Assembly: GCA_012064415.1 (NCBI GenBank)
Contig: SSNU01000173.1
Location: 271,882 to 331,635, forward strand
Reading direction: 5' to 3'
Source: Gyrodactylus bullatarudis
Lineage: Eukaryota; Platyhelminthes; Monogenea; Gyrodactylidea; Gyrodactylidae
Length of the DNA: 59,754 bases
How positions within the stretch are numbered: the first letter of the stretch is position 1; every line of letters starts with the position of its first letter. Positions 47,173 to 59,664 of the stretch are shown in pieces. The notes beneath the pieces were generated by a model. The model searched no databases, was not told the DNA's origin, and saw only the letters and a list, made by a program, of their open reading frames with translations. Both the position numbers and the translations under genes were made by a program.

Positions 47173-47768
47173 CTAGAAAGAGTAAAGTTATTGTGAGATA
47201 TGTATGAAGAACCTACAGTTCTTATCAAAAATTTCATTATAGTAATTATTGAAAAGGAATGCTGTCAGTTGAAAATCAACCAGGATAATTCCAAAATGAA
47301 GAGACTTCATTCAAATAATATTAATAATCCAAAGCAACAACTCGGCCAACATCTCAGATTTGTATGAAATAATAAATAAAGTTGAGAGATTATCATAAAA
47401 GGAGGAAGAATTTGATTGGTCTGATTTGATACACTCAACTTTTATTGGCTCAAACCTAATTTCACACGTGAGTTCAAGTAAAAGGTTAATTATCCAAAGG
47501 TTTTTTTCAGCTATAAAGTCTTAATTTATTCCAGTAATGAGATGATATTAATAGCCGAATTTTCATCGATATTTGAGGTTGAATATTAATGAGAATGTAT
47601 CCAAATCTATTTCTGATATTTAAAAAAATATATATTTGTAAATATACTTGTAAGTAGACACGCGAAAAAGAAAATAATAAAATAAAAGTCACAAATGTAT
47701 TATTGACCATATCACAATTCAAGTGCCTCAGACGTACTCTAAGCTCTAAGAAACAGAAAAATGTATCC

Positions 47769-47788
47769 ATATATATATATATATATAT
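47769..47788. repeat. (AT)n microsatellite
   Basis: About ten AT units. Confidence 0.85.
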
Positions 47789-50619
47789 TGACTCCATACT
47801 TCTTCATTCAGAGATGCTTTATTTTAATTCTCAACTATGAAAAGTAAAGAGTATATTTACAATATGATATAATAATAATGACCACCTTGGCCAAGGAAAA
47901 TATTTATGTGTAGTCATACACACATATCAAACTTACAAAGGAATAATAATAAACATTGCAGTGTTTGTATATACCTCACAGTTGGTTAGGTATTGTATTG
48001 AGTTGTAGGGGTGGGGTGATGAAGAAGAGGAGACTCCATTGATTAGATTAGAGAGTGAAAATAATAATTTCTTGATCCAAGGTGTGAAAAGGGGGGAATG
48101 AATTTCTGATCAATTAATTACGCCAAAAGTCTATCTGTACGTTATTATTTTTGTTATTATTTAATCTTCTCCTCATATCCCAGAGATTAAAAAATATACA
48201 ATAAAAATGAATAAGAATCCTTAATAACGAATCAAATACTCAAGTTGTATGATAATTATAAAGATACATACATCATGTTTATTAGAGTAGGCCGAATTTT
48301 TCAAACCTTCCAAATCTCATTTTGAAGATAATAATCGAAAACAAATAATTTTTTCCTATAAAACCATATACTAAATGACAATTTTTGAACACGCGCCAAG
48401 AATTTTTCAATGAATTTTTGTAATTTTACTACGAGAAAGTATAAAATTGAGGTTTTTGAAAACGTTTTGCAACATTTTGAATAAAAATAGTATTTATAGT
48501 AAAAATTTAATCTTTATTCACATGTTGAAAGGAATAAGGTAAATTTTGATGATTTTGTACATATGAACATGGAAAAAATTTCATTATGATTTTCAAAAAT
48601 GTGAGTTTCTTGGTTTGTTATTAAGGCAAGGAATATTGTTCGGGGAAAATAATATGTAAGCCAAATACAGCCCTACAGTGTTGAAAAGAGTCAGATAATT
48701 TTATGAATAATTTGAATATTTCCTTGAGATTCTACAGGAGCATAGGTAGCAATTTCGAAAAATTAGGCTCTTTTGAAAAACTGATAAAACATTAAATCCA
48801 AGAGAAGCGTATTTTTGAAATTCAAAAAATGAGCCGATTCAATTTCTATAAAATACAAAATACCATGTAAGAAAAATGAGATACTCAAAAAAAATTTGCT
48901 ATAAAAGTCTTGCAAATAATTTTAAACCAATAATTATCTGTAAAAAGAATGATAAAAATTATATAGAAAAGGATTTTTTATGGATTCTGGATCTCGATAT
49001 CAGTGTAATTTCAATTGTAATCAAAATACAAAAAAATCCTCAGCTTGAAGTCCTTCTGAGATTGGTAGGCCTGATCAGGGATAGCAGTAGAATTGTTCAA
49101 CCAAAATTATTAAAAGAAGGACAGTTTATATTCATAATCAGATACAGCAAAAATAATGCAAAAAAGTTGGAAATTTTTTGGAAAATTTATTTTAGCGTGA
49201 ATCATTATTTTTTGTCAGAAAAGATTTTTTCATCTTCAAGTATTCAAATATAATCCCACCAAATTTCCCTTCAAAATATCTTGCCATGCTTTTGGTAAAA
49301 GATAAACAAAATTGTTTAAAAATTTGTGAAAATTTTCAAATTTAGAACGTTTTTTATTGTTTTATATTTATAATTTTGACCTCCATTCACATTATTCCTT
49401 TACATTGTAAAAATGACTTAAATCCTTTTAAAATTGATTTTTTAATAGCTCAAAACAAAATTTCTCTTATTTTTCATGATAAGTCAAAAAACGTTTGAAA
49501 TTTAAAAATTTTCACAATTTTGTTTATCTTATTCCAGAAACATGGAAAGGTATTTTGAAGCGAAATTTGGCGGGATTATAATTAAATACTTGAAGATTAA
49601 ATTATAGTATAGTAATTTTGCATAATTTCGTCTGATGTACAGCATATGGTAAAAGTAAAAACATAGAATATCTTTTCACCAAAGGTTAAGTTTTTTTTTG
49701 GTTTAATTGGTTCAAATAAAATAAGTTTGTTACGAAATCTGGAATGGTAATAATGAAAGTCTGGAAAGCAATTTATATGAACATAATGGAGGCTTTAACT
49801 TTAATTTATTAATAATTGATTATAATTTTGACGCACTGAGATTGATGAACTCAAAAAATTTATTTCAAATAATGTGAATTATCAATCCTTGAAAATAATT
49901 TAATCTCAACGCTTGGGCAACGTCCCTCAATTATGCAATTTCCAGTCAAGTGACATGAAAACTATTTGATCTAATGTAAGCTTACATTCAAGCAGTTTCA
50001 AATACTTTTTCAAGCTTATCTTGATATCATTTCTTCATCAGATTAATTGTCTTGAGATGTAAAGAAGTTCTCTACGAATAATGAGTGAACTTGGAGTCAT
50101 AAAAGCAGAATACAATAGTATTACAGTAGCTTATGGGTCATGAGAAAGAGATTAGAAGAGTTCTGGAAATTCGAGAGGTAAACTAAAATATCCATGTTTA
50201 TTTCCGTTTATTTTGAAAGAGAGGGAATTTTTCCAAAGTAATTCAATCTATCCTACAGATAACTTTATGGTTAATCAATACGAGAGAGAGATGTACCTTT
50301 TTACTGGTCGTTTTTCCTAACAAGAAATTTGAGAGACACAAATTTCTCCTCGAATATTGGGAATCTGGCATGCGTGACTAAATTCTGCTGAGAACTTTCC
50401 ATTTCAGCATTGGACTATGAGAAGTCACCATTTCCTCTGGTTCTTTGCTCACTTATCAAACTTGTGATACTGTAATTACCTAGAGCCATTCTCATTGAAA
50501 TTTGGGATTTTATGACTTTTTACGAAAATCTTAATTTTTTATCAAGGTCTCAAAAAAATTGGATCTCTTTTCTTTAAACTTTGAGTTGATTTCAAAGTGT
50601 GAGAGTGATCACTGATCAC

Positions 50620-51265
50620 TAGGGCGGTAAAAAATAGCAATAATTTTTTAGTAAATAGCATTTTTAGCAAAATCAAATTTTAAAAAGAGTTATTGCCAAA
50701 AAGTGTATATATGGGTAGGGGATTTTCCAAAAGGCACATATATTTTCCCAAAAATGTAATGATATACACGATGTATTTCCAATCTTCATACATATTTTTG
50801 CAAAAAATGCACTAGTGTGTTCGATAATTTCCAAAACATGAGTGACATTTACAAAAATTGAATATGTCTGTAAGACTAATTACCAAAAGTGACCTTTTTT
50901 GATATATTTATCAATACATACAAAGTAAATGTATGTATATTATGAGAGAAAATGTGTCATTATGACCACTTTATAGTAGATATCAAAAAAGGTCACTTTT
51001 GGTAATTAGTCTTACAGACATATTCAATTTTTGTAAATGTCACTCATGTTTTGGAAATTATCGAACACACTAGTGCATTTTTTGCAAAAATATGTATGAA
51101 GATTGGAAATACATCGTGTATATCATTACATTTTTGGGAAAATATATGTGCCTTTTGGAAAATCCCCTACCCATATATACACTTTTTGGCAATAACTCTT
51201 TTTAAAATTTGATTTTGCTAAAAATGCTATTTACTAAAAAATTATTGCTATTTTTTACCGCCCTA
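50620..51265. mobile_element. hAT-like ends enclosed in the palindrome
   Basis: TAGGGCGGTA and AAATAGCAA words start at 50620 and in mirror image end at 51265. Adjacent octamers are CTGATCAC (left) and GTGATCAG (right): both fit nTnnnnAn but they are reverse complements, not direct repeats. The structure therefore looks like an inverted duplication of a single element end, not two ends of one insertion. Confidence 0.45.
50687..51198. mobile_element. Mutator-like terminal repeats at the centre of the palindrome
   Basis: From GAGTTATTGCCAAAAAGTG the arm is built of reiterated TTNCCAAAA..TG.ATAT words, including ATATATGGGTAGGGGATTTT. This parallels the arm of the element at 44892 (ACATATAGGGATAGGGAATC) in layout. 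No transposase sequence remains in the 74-base spacer. Confidence 0.4.
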
Positions 51266-52564
51266 GTGATCAGTGATCACTCTCACACTTTGAAATCAAC
51301 TCAAAGTTTAAAGAAAAGAGATCCAATTTTTTTGAGACCTTGATAAAAAATTAAGATTTTCGTAAAAAGTCATAAAATCCCAAATTTCAATGAGAATGGC
51401 TCTAGGTAATTACAGTATCACAAGTTTGATAAGTGAGCAAAGAACCAGAGGAAATGGTGACTTCTCATAGTCCAATGCTGAAATGGAAAGTTCTCAGCAG
51501 AATTTAGTCACGCATGCCAGATTCCCAATATTCGAGGAGAAATTTGTGTCTCTCAAATTTCTTGTTAGGAAAAACGACCAGTAAAAAGGTACATCTCTCT
51601 CTCGTATTGATTAACCATAAAGTTATCTGTAGGATAGATTGAATTACTTTGGAAAAATTCCCTCTCTTTCAAAATAAACGGAAATAAACATGGATATTCT
51701 TATATACACTTTTAAAAATAGCAAAAAAGTGTCTTTTTGTCTTATTGAGAAGAGGATCTTGAACAAAATGTACCGATAAAAATCCGACCAATAAAATACA
51801 AATGAAAATCAAGTACTCTGATTGGTCCAAGAACTATTATCAAATAATATTCGAGTCAAATAAAAAATTTCTTAGTTCCTATGGACCTTGGCCCTAGGGC
51901 CTAGGCTTACGAAAGGGTAATTGAGTTGATTTCATATGAGACAGTAGATCATATTCGATCTAGACTTTTTTATGATAAGATCATGGTTAAGACTATAAGG
52001 TTCGTCCGATGAGCAAATTAAGAAAAAAATAGCAAAATTATTTCAGAAACCAAAACTTTCCCAATAGAATGCTACATATCATTTTGATTAGATTTTATCG
52101 CTCATGAACATATTAAAAATAGCATTTTTACTGATCACCATTAGACAAAAAGAGCCAGTTTTTTTCAGTGAGAAACCCCTTTTACTTTTACCATTGTTTA
52201 ATCAATAAATTATTAGTTTTACAATAGAAGTAGTTTGGTGTATCTACAAGGCAAAAGAGAGAGAGAGCGAGAACTATGATCGGAAATTGAATTTCATATC
52301 GAATTATCAATAATGATCATGATGAATGAGATCTCATTTATCAAAATAAAATAGCCAAAATGATGAAGGGACATGAGTAAAACCAATGAATAAATTGTAG
52401 TGAACGAAACTTTTTTTCAGATCAAAGGGGATCATCACTAGGGAAGATTAATTGGATTTTTGCCATTAAAAAAACGGATTTTCTCACTGACTACCATGAA
52501 TACAAAGGCCTGAAACAAAGTGTTCCAATAGAGAAATAAGAGAACCAAACCGAGAGGTCCTTAA

Positions 52565-52911
52565 CCCTCTCGTACCCATTTGATTGTGAGATTAGATAGA
52601 ATAAATGTAAATATATTTTTCGAATCAGCATGTTCAGGATAGAAGTAATCGTGCAGTGAAAAATTGAAGTGTTGATATATAAAGAAATTTTTTTGAGCAA
52701 TTTGAATTTATTTTTCCTATCTACTTATTAACGACGAAAAATGAAGTTTTTTTTAATTTTTGCATCAAGTCTTAGAAATCATTCAATTTCTAAGAATATC
52801 TTGACAAAATATTTTTATCCGTGAAGGTTGACCTTAATGTTGAAGGTCAGGTATTATAATTTAGATTTACAAAAATATTTTTCCTAAAGAAATTTCATAA
52901 AAACGAGAGGG
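52565..52911. mobile_element. piggyBac-like MITE, 347 bp
   Basis: Flanked on both sides by TTAA (52561-52564 and 52912-52915), the piggyBac target. Ends CCCTCTCGTA and, on the minus strand, CCCTCTCGTT form a 9-base terminal inverted repeat beginning CCC, as in piggyBac elements. The interior is non-coding. The arms are short, so chance is possible, but site, end and spacing agree. Confidence 0.55.
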
Positions 52912-53325
52912 TTAAGATGACTAGTGATAATTTAAATTTAAATAGATATTGTTTTTTCCTTCATATCGTACTTAAAGTCTCGAAATCTTCGATGGCTTCT
53001 TGAGAGAAGTACTAACAGCTAATCTGGGAGATTTTTACTGAAAATGCAAATTTCACACTATCACTCCTACTCTATTATAAAAATATTTTGGATAAAATAT
53101 TTTTAGAACGAAAAATTCATTCTGAACTACAATTTTTACCCAGGGAACATGAAATTGAACATGAAAGAATTGAAAAATCTATTTCCAATGAAGAACTCAT
53201 TTTGAGGATTCAGAAGAGGGTTCAAAAGTTGAAAAAATAGAAACTTGGTGCATTTTTGAAATTCGAAAAACGGCCTAATTTTGATCAGATTGAATTTTTT
53301 TCGGAATTTTTTCGAATATCCACAT

Positions 53326-53455
53326 CTTATTAGCTCATTCCGTTTTAGAATTCAAAAAATTATTTTTTTCTATGAATCCGGAGAAAAATATTGAGTTTTT
53401 TGTAAAAATAGTAAATTGTCATCTTCATGTCAACTAGCTTTAGTAAGAGTTCATT
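53326..53455. repeat. possible degenerate copy of the dispersed repeat
   Basis: TTTTTTGTAAAAATAGTAAA, then CATCTTCATGTCAACTAGCT resemble the 3' end of the family at 38251-38460. Weak. Confidence 0.3.
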
Positions 53456-53844
53456 GAAAATTGTGTGGCGATTTGAAAAATTTAGCAACAGTTCAGATTT
53501 AAAAATTGAATTCATGATTTCCTTGAAAAAAATCTGTAGTCAATGAGTAGGTAATTGTAATGATGGTTTGAAAACAATTCTCGGCTGACCATATAATTTT
53601 ACAGCATGTTTTTTTATTATCCTAAATTGTGAGAATCTGTGTGTATGAGTGAGTTAATTAAGGATCATCCTCTCGCTAATACATTATGTTTTTTTAATAT
53701 AATTTTTCAATTTTCTATAATCGCTCTGTTAAATCATTTTTTTCTGTAATAATCTGATCAATAAAATAAACTCTCCCTCTTTCTCACACACACAAACTAA
53801 CTAAACTGCAGTGTCCATGTAGCATCTGATTTATCTCATCTACA

Positions 53845-53854
53845 GGGGGGGGGG
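53845..53854 (+). repeat. run of ten G
   Basis: G10 homopolymer followed by a purine-rich stretch, in otherwise AT-rich DNA. Confidence 0.8.
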
Positions 53855-54434
53855 CTGAGAGAGGGAGGTGCTTTATTCATTTATTTATTTATTTTCCCTC
53901 TTTGTAGCTCAGCAAGTCTCAGCGTAGAAATCTGTATGTGTTTTTTGATCTCTGTGTCTTTTACCATCCCAAATGAAATCATTTATTATTATTTTGTACG
54001 TACTATTATTACAATTCAAAATTATGCTAGCAGTTTTTTGTTGAATTTTCATTTCAGATTTTATGCGGAAAATGTATCATCCTTATATATGTTTCGACCA
54101 ATGTAGAAACTATAATCAGTGTATACACTGACCGATCATGAAAATATCCCAAGATATAGTACAACGTGAATATTACATGAATTTTTTCTGCTTATTCGAT
54201 TTTAAACATTTTGTTTGTTGAACCCTTGAACCTAAACAGAAGTCAAATTTTAGTTCGAGTGTTTTGCATTTGAGAAAATTTTAAACCCAGTCAATCTGAA
54301 AACTGAGAATGTCAATACTCATCAGACCTATTATGAGGTCTATCGTCTATTGTAGAATCAATATTATTAATCAATAAGATTTCTTCTTAAAGTATTGTGG
54401 TCAAGACCTTTTTTGTATGACATAATTCCCAAAC

Positions 54435-54824
54435 ATGCAAGAAAAGTTCAACGCCCACCTCTCAGCCCTCCCCAAGAGATTCAATTCTTTACGTTTCAAT
54501 GATGCAACATACGAAGAATTTGTTAACAAAGTAAAGTCTTCCAAAAATCCCGATGCTTGCCGAATCGACAAAAATCTGTACAAGATCTCTTGAAATTATG
54601 ATGTTGAAGTTATTGGAAATGAAGAAACTTTGACAAGAAAAAGGGTCAACAATACACAGAATTTACATACCTAAGTCAGAGACAGCAAAATTTTTAAAAT
54701 TCTTGATGACGAACACAAAAGTTTAGACCATGGTCGTTTGAACAAAATGAGAGAAGTAATACGTAAACGGTATTATAATATTCCAAAGGAAGTAATCCAA
54801 ATTCTCATTTATTACTTTATTTAG
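54435..54824 (+). pseudogene. integrase-type (KRBA2/SCAND3-like) transposon pseudogene fragment
   Basis: One frame from ATG 54435 to TAG 54822-54824 has two internal stops (TGA at 54591 and a TAA later). It reads YEEFVNKVKSSKNPDACRID, KNLYKIS, stop, NYDVEVIGNEETLTRKRVNN, stop, KIFKILDDEHKSLDHGRLNK, MREVIRKRYYNIPKEVIQIL. The last part matches the H-x-x-x-x-H-G-x-x-x-M start of integrase zinc-binding domains found in KRBA2/SCAND3-like and Ginger-type transposon proteins. The downstream Cys pair and catalytic core are absent. The lack of frameshifts suggests recent decay or a fragment. Confidence 0.5.
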
Positions 54825-55499
54825 TCAGATAAGGGGGAAAAATGAAATTAATAAAATGGTCAATGTGGAAACTCAGTACTCTATAATGATAATACGATTT
54901 TGGCAATCTAAAATAATATTTGAATCACTTAACAGATCATTTGAGAACCCAAAAGAGAACTCAAGGATTAATGAATGTACTACGAAAAACGCTTGAAAAA
55001 ATTAAAATATCAATAAATAATTTTTTCACAAATAAGCTCCTTTGAAAAATATTCACACTAGTTTTTTGGAAAATCTGCCTAAATTAGGAAAAAAAGAAAA
55101 ACCAATTCATTTTATAAGATTATCATCAATGATAAAAGGGAAATGTAAGGAAACTTTGGCTGATTTCTAATATAATATAATATAGTAGTTCTTGAAAAAA
55201 ATAGAGATTTCGTTTTATTCGATAAAAACGAAAATCCCAACTTGCAGCACTTTGCTTTTTTATTGAGGAAAACATAATTGAGATGGAAAAACATGAAATG
55301 ACATCATCCTGTTCTTATCAATGAGTAAAAATGGCAACAATAGAATGAGAAGATGTAAGAGAAAGCTAATTCATAATAAACATGGTAAAAATTAGTTTCT
55401 TATTACAGAATACATTGTTTGAATAACAGCTGTCTTAGGTCTGGCACATGAACGAATTTTCGTAGGAATTACGATTTGATTCCTAGGGACTTAAGGATG

Positions 55500-55810
55500 A
55501 TTACTGCATGAATTGGGGTGTCAAGCTCCATTTTGAGCAAGTGATAAGTCTAAAAGTCTTGTTGGATTGTCTCAGAGTTCTGATTAATGGGACATAAGTT
55601 CTTAATGTCATCAGTAAATATGTGACATCAGGAGACGAGGGAGATATCTGTGCAAAAACAAGATTGAACAGAGTGGGCCCAATTGTGAATCCTTGTGGGA
55701 CTCCGGGGCTTATTTGGGATAGGGCTGATAAAGATCCATTGAAGGAGACTAAATTCTTGGATAGATGGATTGTGATTTTATGTAAAATAGAATCATTAAC
55801 TACAAGTAAC
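55500..55810 (-). pseudogene. non-LTR retrotransposon reverse transcriptase relic
   Basis: On the minus strand: LVSFNGSLSALSQISPGVPQ, GFTIGPTLFNLVFA, then after a frame change YIFTDDIKN and NSETIQQDF before a stop. GVPQG..xGPxLFN and F-T-D-D-I-K are the reverse transcriptase palm motifs of LINE-type elements, the DD pair being the catalytic aspartates (55607-55612). A frameshift between them and a stop after show it is dead. The plus-strand open frame over it (ending near 55813) is only its shadow. Confidence 0.75.
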
Positions 55811-58204
55811 TAGAAATTAGAATGAATGAAGGAGCTCCCTTAATCAAAAAGTGTGATCAAAAGTAAAATACATAATTCCCTGGGATATCGAAGAGAGATC
55901 GGTTAATTTGAATAATTTATTTTCTAATGAGATATATATATTCAATTTACATTATCCCAAATAACAAGATCAATCATCGTCCCTTACTTCACTAGGGGAA
56001 TTGGATCCTCTATATTAATGAATTAATTTCCAAATACTACTCACCTTTCCCTATATATAAATAAGGTAAAATAGTTGAAAAAAGAAACTAACAAAAGAAT
56101 TTTTTCTTGGTTACGTAAAAGTAAAGTAAAATTCTCCAGTAAGTAGAATCGATTCTCTGAAAAGATTACAGTTTAAAGAACAGATTGAATCTAAAGTGTC
56201 CAGAACATGACATGTGAAAGGAGAAAAATGTTTCTTATTCTTCTATACGTACTCAACGTAGTCTACAATTTGATTACAAAAGGAACTTTTTCATCATGTC
56301 CAGATTATTATTAAAAGAGAGAAGAAGAAGACAAATATGGGAAGAAATAATAATGATAATAATAATTCTAATCAAGTTTCTTCCTCCATTGAAAAGAGTA
56401 CTTTGGGAAAGCTTTTTTCCCTTTAGAAAAAAATAGTATTGAAAAAAATGAGAATGAAAAAAATCTTCCCCTCGTTATTATTGAACGTGAAAATTTCAAA
56501 TGAACTCATCTCTATCAAGAAATTTATGCATTTCAAATAGGTAAAAAGAAAATTGTAATTAATATCATCGATTGCACAAAAAAATTACGGTTTTTTAAAC
56601 AGCAATTCTATTCCGAATTACGTGAGCCTTTGTATCCATTCAGATAGAGCCTATTAAAACAATGAAAACCAATCAGTGTACTGGAATTTTTTGGTTCAAT
56701 GGGTAAGAGCACAATGCTACTTGTAGATAGATTGTTAGAATTACGAATAAAAAATCCCCTTTCTAGAGACAATGAGTCGAAGACCGATGAAACCTGAATA
56801 GAGTTAGGAATCTTGAAGAGAAAAAAACGAAAGAAATCAAAGTTATACTAACAAGGTGATATTTTTGATGATCAACTGGGTCGAGATTAATCTAGATTTC
56901 ATATGAATACTCTTGAAGTCGACCAGGGTGTTTTAGACTAATATTATGTCTTGAAAGAATACCTTATACCATCCCTTCGAAGCATCAATCTTGAGTATAT
57001 TCAGATGAATGTAATTTAAAAATGATTGATATGAAAAAACCACTTGAAAGCTATTATCATTCCGGTCAAAAAAGAGTGACGATACTCAGTAGAAGACAAA
57101 AATATTTTGATATGCTTTTGTTATTACTCTCCTTGATCATGAATTTTGGTATATCAATCAAATAATAATTTCAATATTGATTATATATATATTGAGATTT
57201 TAATTCTTGGTGTCAAACTCTTGATCAAACTCGATTTCACGATGAAAAAAATGAGATTTTTGTAAATCTTCATAGTAACTAGCTTTTTATATGGTCTTCT
57301 GGATAACATTTAATAGTCACTACTATAGAATAGAGAATATCTATAAAGAGAAGCGTACATTTCTATATGTATTCCTAACAAAGGATATTCACCTAATCTT
57401 GATAAGTGATTTTTCTCATTTTTAAGTGAAAGAAAGAACAGATATGCTCATGGTTCCTCAGGAAATACATTACTAGTGTATTCTATTCCTTTGTTTTGTT
57501 AGTTTACACAAAATTTACATTGTTGAGAATACAGGAATCAGATAGACGGCTTTATAAATTCACCCTTTTTTGTAACTACAAGTTCTTGTTGGGGAAAAGA
57601 GCTTTAAATGTTTCCTCTTAAAAATTCTTTCGGATTCAGTAAAAGATTAGTTCTACAGTATAATGAAATTTATTAAAACTTGAGTCAATATTTGCAGCTT
57701 TGACTGAACTAAGTTGAATAAAATCAAATGAAAAATTCTATTCTGTATAATTATCTAAACATGACTATCACAGGTTAAACTCTTGTAATCTGATTAGATA
57801 AAGCTGATGGGTTTCATAACTTGTACATCAAGTATTTCATTTACCAGAATCAGTCTAATAGTTATTGATGTAGAATCTGAATGGGCTAAACTGAATTATT
57901 TGACCGCATTTGTCAGTACATCTGGAATAAAACACGAGAAGTAACCGTTCAGCAATAAATTATTCATTTTTTGGAGTAAGAATGTCAAATTTCTCTGATG
58001 CCCAGTTTCCTTTTACTTGGTTAGCCCAAAAGATTTCATTTTGTAATTATAGATTTAGGATATATACTGCCTTTCATTAGATGATTACAAAAAAAGAATA
58101 CATGACTCTTATGGGTTGTATTTTTGATCAATCTGTATTACACAACAGAGAAAAGTAGAGTATTTTTATTATTACAAAGATCATTATTTACTTGCTACCT
58201 TTAG

Positions 58205-58300
58205 AAATATAAAACTGATGAATTTTTATCGGACATCATGGCCCATTCAAGGTTCAAAATTGATTATCCTAAATCTCTACTTTATTCTTCCTTACACTAA
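58205..58300 (+). pseudogene. second LINE 3' end, same family as 26755-27336
   Basis: The last 22 codons read DIMAHSRFKIDYPKSLLYSS, LH, stop, against LIMSHIRLKIDYSKSLLYSY, LH, stop in the copy ending at 27336. A stop lies at 58202-58204, so only the very end is in frame. The following non-coding sequence also shows short similarity to the first copy. Confidence 0.68.
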
Positions 58301-59664
58301 TCATTGAATCCAGTATGCTCAACTGAATTGCTCACAGACTTTAAATGTTAGCTATAGTATCTTGAAGTGGCTTCTGTTTAAGGTTTATAGTATTTATAGA
58401 TTTAAATATCGCCTTGATCGAGAATATGCAAGGCTTATTATTATGGTTAATTTCTTCTTATAATAAGAGAATTGGAGTTAAATAAACTTAGGAAAAGGCT
58501 ATTCTCCCAATAGAATGAAATATTAGTTTGGCTCTCTTCCCTACAGCCCAGAGAATTGTTTTAAAAAATTGAAAAAAACATCATCTGATTTAGGATAGAA
58601 TTCTCTACAAATTACACTTCAAAATTGTTCTTCTACCTTTCAAAACCTTTCCGCTATTTGAGTTTAAATTTTTCAATTTAGGTGATAAACCAAAAATCTT
58701 CCATTTTGAGGTAAATTTTCTACCAGATAACCTCAAGTTAAAGGTGTGGTGAATAACTTAATTGATGCGAAATTTGTAACTATCGATACACTAAAAGTCT
58801 CACAATATTTTCACATTTGAAATTTCCATGTTGGTTATTAAAAAAATTTAAAATTTGTTACATTTTATTATTTTTGAATAGATTTGACTATCCATTCAAG
58901 TAATTCGTGTTATTAGGTGGTGACCTTGTAAGATAATTGAACCGTAATCTTTTTCCAATGAATTTTTCCTTTGGGCATCCGTTATAATAGTTTTTAAAAT
59001 TATTTAATGAATAAATAATCGATTATTGAACATTGAAGAAAAATAAACTGATCGAATGAATAATGAGAACTGGTCATCTGAGAGAATGAAATTATAAAAG
59101 CTTATCAAAATCAAAAATTTTAAGAAGATATTGAATTAAAGTTAAAGAATTTACTAGAACGATTTCCTTGACGTTCATAGTTAATCTTAAAAACTATAAC
59201 TAATCAAATCAATAATCATATATCACGTCAACCTTGATTTCCGTTTCAAAAGATAGAATCAGTTTTTTTGAATAGGACTACCACGAAATAGTTCTACAAA
59301 ATTTATTTTCCCTATAAATCAGAATATTTTTACTCAACCCATTAACTGTTCTGAAATTGAATAAATAAAGTTTTAAACTGACAACTGAGTCGATTCATTC
59401 GTAAAATACATACATATTTCTAAGTTAGACTAATACCTAACTGAACATGGAGTGTACAGTGTAGGAAGAATTGCGAACATGCCAACCATTGTTAAGGTTA
59501 TCCTAGGGATCTGCTATTCGAAACGTGAAAAATGACATATGACATGATATGTTTTAAACCATATCATTAGTATACATTAAATGAAAAAAATTTTGGATCT
59601 CATAATATAATTATCATTATTTTTTTAATGTAAACACCAGCGTAAGAATTGATTGTTTCAGACA

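Larger units (their letters stand above)
50187..51698. repeat. 1.5-kb palindrome: 719-bp inverted arms, 74-bp spacer
   Basis: Left arm 50187-50905 and right arm 50980-51698 are reverse complements; mirrored coordinates sum to 101885 at both arm ends, so there are no net indels, and every stretch I compared was identical. The spacer is 50906-50979. Within the arms lie a hAT-like end (TAGGGCGGTAAAAAATAGC at 50620 and its mirror ending 51265) and, inside it, a Mutator-like terminal repeat (from GAGTTATTGCC at 50687, mirror ending 51198). About 433 bases of further sequence on each side also match. Confidence 0.85.

Noticed and set aside
47905..47940. GTAAGT donor after MFIIIPL on the minus strand
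   Set aside because: Phase does not fit exon 46669-47172, and the leader is too short.
48876..49253. 125-codon plus-strand ORF
   Set aside because: Dominated by Lys, Ile and Asn codons as expected from AT-rich DNA; no domain, no neighbouring exons, and flanked by stops in a non-coding context.
55622..55813. Plus-strand ORF with VNPCGTPG
   Set aside because: It is the reverse-strand shadow of a LINE reverse transcriptase GVPQG motif; the minus strand carries the real homology.
56040..56075. Strong donor AAAG/GTGAGT on the minus strand, considered as a 5' exon of the receptor gene
   Set aside because: The open frame before it is only a few codons, with no ATG, Ig or leader sequence.
56690..56745. 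tRNA-like A box (GGTTCAATGGGTAAGAGCA)
   Set aside because: No B box, no cloverleaf and no acceptor pairing follow; probably chance or a very old SINE trace.
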